Assembly: GCA_024275095.1 (NCBI GenBank)
Contig: JAJRZV010000108.1
Coordinates: 1-32,032, forward strand
From: a bacterium
Lineage (GTDB): Bacteria > JAJRZV01
Direction of reading: 5' to 3'
DNA: 32,032 nucleotides
Translations under genes and position numbers: made by a program
The notes under the pieces: model-generated
Told to the model about the DNA's origin: nothing
The model's input: only the letters and a program-made list of their open reading frames with translations
The model's database searches: none
Part shown: one piece after another, positions 18,125-26,169 of the stretch
Position numbering within the stretch: position 1 is the first letter of the stretch
Layout of the letters: the number at the start of each line of letters is the position of its first letter

Positions 18125-18285
18125 AACCACTCACCAAAGAATGGATTAAAAAGGCTGAAGAAGACCATCTTGTAATGGTAAGGGAATCAAAAGAGACGCC
18201 TCTCGTAGCATCTGCTATATGTTTCCATGCCCAGCAGTGTGTTGAAAAGGAGGTTATAATAATATTTGTGTTAGGAGGTAGTTGA
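18121..18285 (+). pseudogene. 5' remnant of a HEPN-domain toxin gene
   Basis: The 54-codon frame begins MKPLTKEWIKKAEEDHLVMVRE and reaches ICFHAQQCVEK, which is the first half of a HEPN domain as found next to MNT nucleotidyltransferases. After VEK (about 18249) the sequence becomes AT-rich and unrelated, and it stops. The C-terminal half, where the RNase motif RxxxxxH usually lies, is missing. The break marks the left border of the AT-rich cas segment. The upstream MNT remnant confirms the identity. Confidence 0.65.
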
Positions 18286-18310
18286 TATAAAAGTGAAGGC
18301 AGTGAATAAA
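18282..18310 (+). promoter_or_regulatory. Possible promoter of the cas operon
   Basis: TTGATA (18282-18287) and AATAAA (18305-18310) are 17 bases apart and lie 34-49 bases before the two candidate cas3' starts. A lone TATAAT occurs at 18255-18260 without a -35 partner. All genes from here to cas1 are on one strand with short gaps or overlaps, so one promoter could serve them. Confidence 0.35.
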
Positions 18311-18343
18311 GGAATTAATTGTTTACAGATGAGGGAATAATTC

Positions 18344-20056
18344 GTGGAAGAGATTTTGATGAGCATTAAAAATTTTTATAAAAGTTATTTAATGATCTCC
18401 AATCCTCATAAATACCAGGAGTTTACGTGGGAATGTATTAAAAGATTAAACTTTCCCCTTTTTATAAAAGCACCCACTGGCTCAGGAAAGACAGAGGCTG
18501 TGCTGGCACCGTTTCTGTCACAATTTATTGACAACAATTTTACTATCGCTCCAAGGATGATATATGTTTTACCAATGAGAGTTCTGGTTAATTCTCTTGC
18601 TGATAGAGTTAGACAATACACCCGAAGAATAAATCCTCATATTTCTGTGGAGGTTCAGCACGGGGATGTTCCTAATTCCCCGTTCTTCATGGCAGACATA
18701 ATTTTTACCACTCTGGACCAGTTCGTCTATGGCTTTGCAAGGGCAAGCGGACAGGTGGGAAGGCATATAGATATTCCTGCAGGCGCCATTGCATCTTCAC
18801 TGGTGGTTTTTGATGAGGCCCACATGTACAGAGATGAATTTACATTTTCAATTATGAGGGCTGTAATGGAGATATTATATAAGAGCAATATTCCTTTTGT
18901 TGTAATGACAGCAACCATGCCAGAAACTCTTGAAAGAAGCCTTTTTGAAAATATCAATATGCCTGAAGATTGCAAAATATCTGCTTCAATACCTGCCAGT
19001 AACACGCTTGACTTCTATCTTGAGAAAGGACCTTTATATTCTGATGATGAAGTGAATATTCCTGAGGTAATTTTAGATAAAATCAGAGAAAAGAAAACTT
19101 TAATCGTTGTCAATCAGGTTAAAAGAGCACAGAAGATTTATGAAGATATTAAATTGAGGCTTAATCTTAACGACAAACAAATTGTTTTACTGCATTCACG
19201 GTTTACAAAAGCAGATAGAAAAGACCATGAAGAACAAGCAATTTCGTTAATCCCGCGCAAAAAGGATGGGAAAATTGTAATCCCTGAAGGCGTAGGAATT
19301 GTTGTCTCAACGCAGGTTCTCGAGGCAGGCATTGATTTTTCGGCAGAATTTTTGCTGACTGAACTTGCCCCTGCTGATTCACTGGTTCAGAGAGCTGGGA
19401 GATGTGCAAGATATGAAGGCGAAAGGGGGGAGATGGTAATTTTCCCGGTGGATGGAAAAGACAGGAATCATCTGCCTTACAAAAAAGAGCATTTAGAAAA
19501 AACGCTTGAGTGGTTGAAAAGAAATGAACAGTTTAACATTAAAAATTTTAATGAAGTTTGCTCTTTTGTTAATGAAACACTTGACTATCAGGCTAATGAT
19601 TATGAAGCAAGGGATACTTTGATTGACCTCTATGAGTGTGTTCTTTATGCAGATAGCAAACCAGATAATATTCAGGTGAGAAAAAGCAAACCTGTAAGAA
19701 TATTAGTTGTAGATTTTTCTCTTGGTATTGAAAATAAAAAATACAGGAAAAAGCAAAAAGACGAAATAGAAGAAATAGTAGAAAATTCGATAAAGAAAAC
19801 AAACATTCATGAAAATACTTTTGATACTGATATTGGGGTAGCATGGTCATTGTATAATAAAAAATTACTTAAATGGGAGTTAAAATGGGAACTTGATAAA
19901 GAAAAAAAGAAAAATTGGAAACTAATCTTTATAAAAAAAGATAATCCTGATGAAGAAGATATCAAAATAAGCCCTTTCAAAACTTATATTTTGAATGCAG
20001 AGAGCAACTATACTTCAGAAAAAGGAATAATTAACGATGACAGCTTTATTATCTAG
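18344..20056 (+). CDS. cas3: CRISPR-associated helicase Cas3' (stand-alone)
   Basis: The 570-residue superfamily 2 helicase has Walker A KAPTGSGKTEA (residues 42-52), DEAH box VVFDEAHMYRDE (157-160), motif III MTATMPETL (about 188) and motif VI QRAGRCAR (349-356). There is no HD nuclease domain; that is supplied by the next gene, the split arrangement typical of type I-A. Cas3' unwinds DNA flagged by Cascade. The GTG at 18344 has GAGGG upstream; ATG 18359 is an alternative. The 3' end overlaps cas3'' by 20 bases, so the two subunits are likely made in step. It is the first gene of the cas operon. Confidence 0.93.
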   Translation: MEEILMSIKNFYKSYLMISNPHKYQEFTWECIKRLNFPLFIKAPTGSGKTEAVLAPFLSQFIDNNFTIAPRMIYVLPMRVLVNSLADRVRQYTRRINPHISVEVQHGDVPNSPFFMADIIFTTLDQFVYGFARASGQVGRHIDIPAGAIASSLVVFDEAHMYRDEFTFSIMRAVMEILYKSNIPFVVMTATMPETLERSLFENINMPEDCKISASIPASNTLDFYLEKGPLYSDDEVNIPEVILDKIREKKTLIVVNQVKRAQKIYEDIKLRLNLNDKQIVLLHSRFTKADRKDHEEQAISLIPRKKDGKIVIPEGVGIVVSTQVLEAGIDFSAEFLLTELAPADSLVQRAGRCARYEGERGEMVIFPVDGKDRNHLPYKKEHLEKTLEWLKRNEQFNIKNFNEVCSFVNETLDYQANDYEARDTLIDLYECVLYADSKPDNIQVRKSKPVRILVVDFSLGIENKKYRKKQKDEIEEIVENSIKKTNIHENTFDTDIGVAWSLYNKKLLKWELKWELDKEKKKNWKLIFIKKDNPDEEDIKISPFKTYILNAESNYTSEKGIINDDSFII

Positions 20057-20768
20057 CCCCGAAGAGGAATATAGATTTCATATAGAAAGATGTAAAGAAA
20101 AATTAAACCTCCTCTTCCATGTATTTGAACTTACATTAAAAAGGATATTTGGAATAGGGGATAATAAAATGCTAAAAGATGCTGTTTTAAATATGGTTCT
20201 TTATCATGACCTCGGTAAGTTAACAAAAAGATGGCAGGATAATGTTGGAACATCTCGTAAACTCCCTTCTCATGCACCCATAGGAGCAGGATATTTATAT
20301 AAAAAATTTACTAAAGAAAAGATCCCTGAAGATTTGAAGAATGCGATTTGTTTTGCAGTAGCTATTCATCATACTGACAAGGGACTGCTTGGAGATAACA
20401 TAGAAAAACCCGATGTCCAGGCTATATTAGAAGATGTAGCAAATAATTATGGAGAAATAATATGGGCAGATGAAGCAAAAACTTTAGGAGATGAATATTT
20501 TGATTCTCTTGCAGAGAATTTAACAATTTATGATTTAAAAGAAATGGCAAGAGGATTAAGAATATGGGCACTAGGGGATTCTATTATCCATCAACATAAA
20601 AAACGATTACAGGCAACCCTTATGCACCATATATTGAAATTATGTGACATTTCTGCCGCTTTGGAGAGGAAAGCATATAAAAAGAAGGAAGAGGATTACT
20701 ATGGTGGGTGGTTGATGGTGGAGGGGATAAAAAAATACATGGATAATGTTAAACAAAGAGGTGTTTGA
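20037..20768 (+). CDS. cas3: CRISPR-associated HD nuclease Cas3''
   Basis: The 243-residue HD phosphohydrolase-fold nuclease has metal ligands in YHDLGKL (H57, D58), SHAPIG (H79) and AIHHTD (H111, H112), in the order seen in Cas3 HD domains. With the helicase Cas3' it should degrade target DNA after recruitment by the type I complex. The gene starts inside the helicase gene and ends directly before the Cas10-like gene (TGAATG), so it sits between the type I helicase and a type III-like block. That position leaves open which complex it serves. Confidence 0.9.
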   Translation: MTALLSSPEEEYRFHIERCKEKLNLLFHVFELTLKRIFGIGDNKMLKDAVLNMVLYHDLGKLTKRWQDNVGTSRKLPSHAPIGAGYLYKKFTKEKIPEDLKNAICFAVAIHHTDKGLLGDNIEKPDVQAILEDVANNYGEIIWADEAKTLGDEYFDSLAENLTIYDLKEMARGLRIWALGDSIIHQHKKRLQATLMHHILKLCDISAALERKAYKKKEEDYYGGWLMVEGIKKYMDNVKQRGV

Positions 20769-22724
20769 ATGGCAAAAGAATTTATCCCTGAACTGCATGA
20801 TATTGGTAAGCTTATTGACAAAGAGAAATTAAAACAAGAGAATCTTCAATGGAGCAGACATACTTTTGAAGATTTTGATTTTAACCAGGCGGGCTTTGTA
20901 AAACCAACTTCCCCTTCTTGGTGGGGCCAATATCATCACAGGATAGATGTAAATAAGGATTTAAATGACTGGACACATATTGATGGTAACCATAAACCCG
21001 ATCTATTCTTATTGATATTGGCTGATCATCTTGCTTCTTCAATTTCACGAGCCTTACCACAACTGGGGAGTGCAGGAGAATCGGACAGTATTCTAAAACT
21101 TTGGAACCATGGTTATTCTGAAAATCAACGAAATAAAGGTAAACATTGGGCAGCATTTAAAACAAAAGATGATTTAAAGAGTATGTTTGAACTTATTGAC
21201 AGCATTACATCATATAAAGATTTTTTAGATGCGTATCGAGAGAATCTTCTCTTAACCCCGGAAGATAAATCTATACCAAGAAATATCACTTCTCTTTTTA
21301 CTCACATTAAATTGGTAGGAAAGATATATCGAGTTCTCAAAAGACATATCTTAATTAAAAATAATGGCAAGAGAATTTTATTTGAACTATCTGGAGAACA
21401 AGTAAAAAGTATTAGAGAAACAGAAGGGGGCAACAGAACAACTGGAAACCAAAATGTTGATAAAGGCAGATGGCAAGCAAGATTTGTCAAATGCCACATA
21501 AAGTTCCCACACTCTTTTGTTAGACTTCAAGACATCAATCTATTAGTTAAAAGGAATAAATTGGTTTCTAAACTTGTCGATAATTATGAGGATTATGTGA
21601 TATTCTATAATCCCGACTTCTTATTTCTTTTTCTGCCAATGGGGATAGAAATAGAAGATATATTCAAGGAGCTTCTAAATCTTAAGTTCTTTATTGACTA
21701 TGTAGAAATAATCGCAGATCTGGGCATTCTACGATCAAATCTTGACAGCAAAATCATCAGAGCAAGAAGGGATAGAGATATTCAAACTCTTAATGTCCTT
21801 CAAAATAGAAAATCAAAGGTTTACAAAAAGATACTTTTACCTGAATTTCCAGAGAAAATTTATCCCCCTATCTGTGACATTTGCCAGAGAGAACGAGCTA
21901 CAGAGAGAGCAAAAGAGAATATAAGAGAATGGCTCTGTGATAAATGCCAAAGTATAAGGGATATGGATGAGCCTTTTAGAGAATATGCTGAATGGACTGA
22001 TGAAAAAGTGGTCTGGTTAAAGTTTAATTTCAATCAGGATAAGTTAGAAAAATGGTTACAGGAAGCCTTTGAAGAATACATAGATAAAATACCAAATTTA
22101 GAAAATGGTCAAGTATTGAAAGAAGAATTCCGTTCCTTGGCACCACAGATGGATTTTATTAACGATTATGAAGAGATGCTATTAAATTTTTGGCAACGGT
22201 GTTCAGAGGACGATATTAAGAGACCGATATCAAATTATAATGAGATTGCAACATTTAAATATTCAGGACTCCTTATAATGAAAATAATAACACTCTTTAT
22301 AGAGCTACATGATGCTTATTTCCTCGACTGTAAAAGTAACACAGATTCTCCTATAAGCTTATCTTTGAGTATTGCTCATCATAAATATCCCATTCGTGAA
22401 CACTGGAGATATTTTGAGAATCCAATAAATTTTTTAAATATTAGGTATCATAATGTTTTTAAAGAGAACTATACTAAGGAAGAAGCTAAAGAGATAATAG
22501 AAAAATTAATAACCTCTGAAAAAGTCTCATCGCATTTTCTCCATAACTTGATTGCTTTATATGAGGAATTAGATTCTGAACTTCATATTGCAATAGAATT
22601 ACTCAACAATAGGAAGAAATATCCAGAGCCTTTTGAATTATATTCAAGGCTTGGCATCCCGCCGGTAAAATTCCTAAATTTTTGTAGAATAGCGGAGGAA
22701 GAAAAAGATGTTCTTCAGACTTAA
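20769..22724 (+). CDS. cas10: Cas10-like large subunit with HD domain and no GGDD motif
   Basis: Three Cas10 features are visible in 651 residues. An N-terminal HD domain (ELHDIGKLID with H10/D11, WGQYHHR, LILADHLASSISR) comes first. A four-cysteine zinc finger follows (C369, C372, C390, C393). A C-terminal palm piece reads SLSLSIAHHKYPIREHW, matching the conserved AHHKxP block that follows GGDD in Cas10. The GGDD motif itself is absent: where it is expected the sequence reads TFKYSGLLIMKIITLF. In active Cas10 the GGDD palm makes cyclic oligoadenylates, so this one should not signal. It resembles Csx11/type III-C or III-F large subunits, though it is short for Csx11. It is coupled to cas3'' (TGAATG) and overlaps the next gene. 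Confidence 0.75.
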   Translation: MAKEFIPELHDIGKLIDKEKLKQENLQWSRHTFEDFDFNQAGFVKPTSPSWWGQYHHRIDVNKDLNDWTHIDGNHKPDLFLLILADHLASSISRALPQLGSAGESDSILKLWNHGYSENQRNKGKHWAAFKTKDDLKSMFELIDSITSYKDFLDAYRENLLLTPEDKSIPRNITSLFTHIKLVGKIYRVLKRHILIKNNGKRILFELSGEQVKSIRETEGGNRTTGNQNVDKGRWQARFVKCHIKFPHSFVRLQDINLLVKRNKLVSKLVDNYEDYVIFYNPDFLFLFLPMGIEIEDIFKELLNLKFFIDYVEIIADLGILRSNLDSKIIRARRDRDIQTLNVLQNRKSKVYKKILLPEFPEKIYPPICDICQRERATERAKENIREWLCDKCQSIRDMDEPFREYAEWTDEKVVWLKFNFNQDKLEKWLQEAFEEYIDKIPNLENGQVLKEEFRSLAPQMDFINDYEEMLLNFWQRCSEDDIKRPISNYNEIATFKYSGLLIMKIITLFIELHDAYFLDCKSNTDSPISLSLSIAHHKYPIREHWRYFENPINFLNIRYHNVFKENYTKEEAKEIIEKLITSEKVSSHFLHNLIALYEELDSELHIAIELLNNRKKYPEPFELYSRLGIPPVKFLNFCRIAEEEKDVLQT

Positions 22725-23322
22725 AGTTCATATAGATTCTATAGTAATTGGAGAAAGAATTAAAGGCGGAACTTATAGGCCTTGCCTGGAAACAATTCCT
22801 TCTTCTACCATCAAAGGTGTATTCAGGCACTTCTTTGGTAAAGATGTTAAGGGAGTAGGCCATTTTGAAAAAGGAACCTATGAGCAAAAAGAGCTAATCT
22901 ATTCTGTGAAGGATAAATATCTTGAAGCTGCTAAAATGCCCATTATTTCTAGTTATTTAGCACCAAAGAATACAGAAAAAATAAAGGCAGATATTTTTAT
23001 TGTTAAAGAAAATCATATCACTAAAGACATGTTTGATAACTTTATCTTTACAATGGGGGGATTGAAAAGCAGAGGTTTTGGTAGATCTGAGGTAATAAAT
23101 GTTGAAGAAGTGACACCACAAATTAAACAGGGATGGTTAAAAATCAGGATATTTGAAGATGAAGTTGAATATTTTGCGATACAAGCTTTGTCTCCTCTTT
23201 ATGGCTACCTTTTTCATCCGACTGATTTTGTTTCTGGTTTTTATAAAAGAGCATTGTTCGAAGGAAGTCTTGTAAAAGCACCAGAGATATTTTTAGAAAA
23301 GGAGAGCTATTATGATGAGTAA
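22708..23322 (+). CDS. Short Cas5-like RAMP protein (Csx10/Csm4 group)
   Basis: The 204-residue RAMP protein has two marks of the superfamily: TIPSSTIKGVFRHFF (residues 29-43), the usual loop after the first strand, and a glycine-rich loop MGGLKSRGFGRSEV (116-129). Size and place, right after a Cas10-like gene, fit a Cas5-group subunit that caps the crRNA 5' end and contacts Cas10. It is shorter than usual Csx10 or Csm4 proteins. The gene starts 17 bases inside the Cas10-like gene with GGAGGAAG upstream, and overlaps the next gene by 11. I cannot place it in a named subfamily. Confidence 0.65.
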   Translation: MFFRLKVHIDSIVIGERIKGGTYRPCLETIPSSTIKGVFRHFFGKDVKGVGHFEKGTYEQKELIYSVKDKYLEAAKMPIISSYLAPKNTEKIKADIFIVKENHITKDMFDNFIFTMGGLKSRGFGRSEVINVEEVTPQIKQGWLKIRIFEDEVEYFAIQALSPLYGYLFHPTDFVSGFYKRALFEGSLVKAPEIFLEKESYYDE

Positions 23323-23869
23323 AATGGATTTAATCCTCCGAAAGGTATTAAACGATCCAGATATCTTCTGGATAAGGAAAGAAATTTTTAAGAAGGACGA
23401 ATGGAGCGATTTAAGAAAGGATTTAGGAAAGCCAGAAGAATTTAATAAAAAAGTAGATATCAAGATACAGAAGTTAGAAGAAGAGAAGAATAAGGAACAG
23501 GATAATAAGAAAAAGAAAACAATTGAAGCTGCGATAGAGCAATGTAAAGGGATTAAAACCACTTTAGAACAAAATCCATATCTTGTTAAACAACTGTTTG
23601 ACAATCTTGAGTCCTTTGGAATAGTTCAAAGTAATCTTCCTAATATGGATGATCATGGGAAGATAATAGAGAGACACAACTTTTCTATAGTTGAGCAATT
23701 TTTCTTGGACAAAATAAAAAGAGAAAATAACCCACACAAGAAAAAGGCTCTTAAAAAAATTCTAGGATATTTTAAAGAACTGGCTGAATTTAATCAATCC
23801 ATTTTAGAAATAGCCTTTTTCGTTAGAAAACTCGATTCATTACAGAAATTATGGGAGATATCAAAATGA
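23312..23869 (+). CDS. Helical, charged protein; possible small subunit (Cas11-like)
   Basis: I do not recognise the family. The 185 residues are rich in lysine and glutamate (KKVDIKIQKLEEEKNKEQDNKKKKT), look helical, and contain no RAMP or nuclease motif. Type III and type I-A complexes have a small helical subunit (Csm2, Cmr5, Csa5) that lines the target strand. This is the only gene in the locus that could fill that role, and it lies between the two RAMP genes of the type III-like block. No separate csa5 is seen beside cas8a. Start is ATG 23312 or 23315; GGAGAG lies upstream. Function is inferred from position only. Confidence 0.5.
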   Translation: MMSKMDLILRKVLNDPDIFWIRKEIFKKDEWSDLRKDLGKPEEFNKKVDIKIQKLEEEKNKEQDNKKKKTIEAAIEQCKGIKTTLEQNPYLVKQLFDNLESFGIVQSNLPNMDDHGKIIERHNFSIVEQFFLDKIKRENNPHKKKALKKILGYFKELAEFNQSILEIAFFVRKLDSLQKLWEISK

Positions 23870-23899
23870 ATGCATTAAAAGTAACTCTATAATGGAGAA

Positions 23900-24721
23900 A
23901 TGGAAATAAACTTCAAGCAAGAGGGTAAGGTAGAACTATTGCTTTTGCCTATATGTATTACTGTTGAAGAAGGCTCTTTTCTCCATATAGGAACGGCTCC
24001 TTCACCCCTGACAGAAAAGAAAGGAGCCATTTTTAAAGTTGATAGAATACCGGTGATTCCTGCTACAAGTTTCAAAGGTGCTTTGAGAAATCAATTAGAA
24101 TTGCTGTTGATAGAAAAACTTACTGAACTCAAGGAAAGCCTTAAGTTGGATGATGACAATATTCTTAAGCCCTGCGTTCCAGCTCCAAGACCTACCAGAG
24201 CTGAAAAAGAGCTAATAAATTCAGGAACCTATAGAGGAGATCATTGTGAAATTCGGTCAGATGAAGAAAAGATAGAGGTAGGCAATTCAGGTATTTGCCC
24301 TGTTTGCTACTTTATGGGAGCAACAGGAATAATGGGTTTCTTAAGATTTACAAACTTTTATGCTGAAGAAGGAGATTGGTTAATTGATCAAATTAACATC
24401 AGAATAGATAGAAAAACAGGCACTGCAGCACATCGAGCGAAAGTTGATGGTGAACAGGTTAAACCGGGCACAATTTTTACTGGAGCAGTTGAACTAATAA
24501 ATAAAACACCTCAAGGTTTTGAATTTGGACACCCAAGAAAGATAGGCAACGTTATAATAGATAAATGGTTAGAAAAGCGGGCTGACCAAGATAACAATCG
24601 CAGAAAAAAGATCCTGATTGAGAAAATTCTCCTCCCCGCTATTCAAAATGTTAAACTTTTAGGTGGGCAGAAAAGTAAAGGAGCAGGAAAAGTTAAAGTT
24701 GAAATAATAATAAATGCTTAA
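23900..24721 (+). CDS. Csm3-like Cas7 RAMP backbone protein
   Basis: The 273-residue RAMP protein of the Csm3 kind has VIPATSFKGALRNQ (residues 52-65), cysteines C92, C116, C133 and C136 (ICPVCYFMGA, likely zinc site), RIDRKTGTAAHRAKV (168-182) and the glycine-rich LLGGQKSKGAGKV (253-265). In type III complexes Csm3 forms the crRNA-binding backbone and cuts target RNA with an aspartate in the loop before the IPGSS segment. Here that loop reads IGTAPSPLTEKK with no aspartate in the expected place, so RNA cleavage may be lost; the alignment is by eye. It is the only backbone RAMP in this block. The ATG has TGGAGAA upstream. Confidence 0.75.
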   Translation: MEINFKQEGKVELLLLPICITVEEGSFLHIGTAPSPLTEKKGAIFKVDRIPVIPATSFKGALRNQLELLLIEKLTELKESLKLDDDNILKPCVPAPRPTRAEKELINSGTYRGDHCEIRSDEEKIEVGNSGICPVCYFMGATGIMGFLRFTNFYAEEGDWLIDQINIRIDRKTGTAAHRAKVDGEQVKPGTIFTGAVELINKTPQGFEFGHPRKIGNVIIDKWLEKRADQDNNRRKKILIEKILLPAIQNVKLLGGQKSKGAGKVKVEIIINA

Positions 24722-24732
24722 AGGATAAAATT

Positions 24733-26169
24733 ATGCTTACCCTTTACACCCCGGCAACAGGATTTCCAGATTTGGAGATAAAGATTGCTTATGGATTGGC
24801 GAGGGTGGGGATTGAGGCTGGGGCTGAAGTTTCTATCGTGCCACAGATTGGTTTTTATGAAGTTGTTTTTAATTCACTTCCTCATGTCTCGTCTCTGAAT
24901 AAAACATTTCATATTCTTTTGAAACGTATTCTTTCTAATAAAAAATTTTATAATTTAGGAGTCAAAGCAAGGTATAGAGCTGTATATCTTCCAGTTGATA
25001 TTAAAAAGAAAGACTTTAAAACTCATCTTTTAAAAATTGACCTGTCCAGTTTATATAAGCCTGCTAACATAGAAAAATATTTTGATTTCACGAGAGATAA
25101 AGCGTGTCATCATAAAAAAAATCCCAAATTTGGATCAACACAAAAGAATGCAAAAGGATTAGGGGGGTTGATACTACTTGCTTCTGTTCATGCAGGCAAA
25201 CCTCAGTATAGAGACAACAGGAAAAGAGATTTAAATTTGGGGTTGTGTGAAGCATGTGGATATCTCAATGTATTGGGGAAAGAGTCCTTTTCCTTTGAGA
25301 TTCAATTAGGAAAGGGTAAAAATAGAAAGTCTGTATGGGTTCTCCCTATCCCGAATAAAAAATTAGAAAACAAAAATATCCTAAGTTTGCTATCTCTCCA
25401 GAAGACATTACATAATTTCTGGCTTTCTGATTTGATACCTCTAAGGACTTTTGCTGTGGGATTATTAGCCAAGATTCCTTCACTTAGCGATATAATTGAA
25501 GAGTTAGAATTGAGTTTTCACCTCTCGTTAGTTTCAAAAAATAATAGAGGTGACACAGTTGTAGAACAAACAGCAGTTGTAAATACAATGCCATTTTCGA
25601 AGTTTATTACAAACTCACCATATAATTCTGTTACTTTGGAAAGATTATTATCAGGTCAACCCAAAGTTCCATCTTTGATTAAAATTGTAGATATACTTGA
25701 GAATAACAAGGGAAAGGATTTACCAACATTCGCCCGCCTCTATGTTCAGGAAACATCATCAGATAACCGGGTAAATCTTTTATACCCGGAAACAACAAAA
25801 TATCTTTTAAAGGAGGTTGCTATGATTGATTCAAAAATCATTGAAAACCCCGCACTGGAGAGTCTCGCAAGGACTCTCCGATATTTTATAAAAAAACGAA
25901 AATATAGTTATGCTGATGACATCAGAAATGCAAAAAAAGAATCCAGAGATTTTGAAGAGACAATTGCAAAGATGTTGAGAGAAGGAAAACTCAGGCTTGA
26001 ACAAGAAGAGATGATTCACCTTCCAGATACAGAAGAAATAAAGGAAGTATTTAAACTCGCTAATGAAGATTTTGAAAGCACAAAAACTGCGCTTGTAATC
26101 CTTGCCTTTTCATTTCCTTCAAGGGATGAAAAAGAGCAAAAAACAACACAGGAGGTCCAAAATGCTTAA
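24733..26169 (+). CDS. cas8a: Type I-A large subunit Cas8a (Csa4-like)
   Basis: The 478-residue protein fits the Csa4/Cas8a2 family: N-terminal MLTLYTPATGFPDLEIKIAYGLARVG, a possible zinc site (CHHKK near 128, then LCEACGYLN), and a C-terminal ENPALESLARTLRYFIKKRKYSYADDI with a helical acidic tail. Cas8a is the large subunit of the I-A Cascade and recognises the PAM and recruits Cas3. It is followed directly by cas7 and cas5, the expected I-A order. The ATG has AAAGGA upstream, eleven bases after the Csm3-like gene, so both effector blocks are in one transcript. A Cas8a1 or Cas8b relative is possible, but the Csa2-type Cas7 next door supports I-A. Confidence 0.75.
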   Translation: MLTLYTPATGFPDLEIKIAYGLARVGIEAGAEVSIVPQIGFYEVVFNSLPHVSSLNKTFHILLKRILSNKKFYNLGVKARYRAVYLPVDIKKKDFKTHLLKIDLSSLYKPANIEKYFDFTRDKACHHKKNPKFGSTQKNAKGLGGLILLASVHAGKPQYRDNRKRDLNLGLCEACGYLNVLGKESFSFEIQLGKGKNRKSVWVLPIPNKKLENKNILSLLSLQKTLHNFWLSDLIPLRTFAVGLLAKIPSLSDIIEELELSFHLSLVSKNNRGDTVVEQTAVVNTMPFSKFITNSPYNSVTLERLLSGQPKVPSLIKIVDILENNKGKDLPTFARLYVQETSSDNRVNLLYPETTKYLLKEVAMIDSKIIENPALESLARTLRYFIKKRKYSYADDIRNAKKESRDFEETIAKMLREGKLRLEQEEMIHLPDTEEIKEVFKLANEDFESTKTALVILAFSFPSRDEKEQKTTQEVQNA

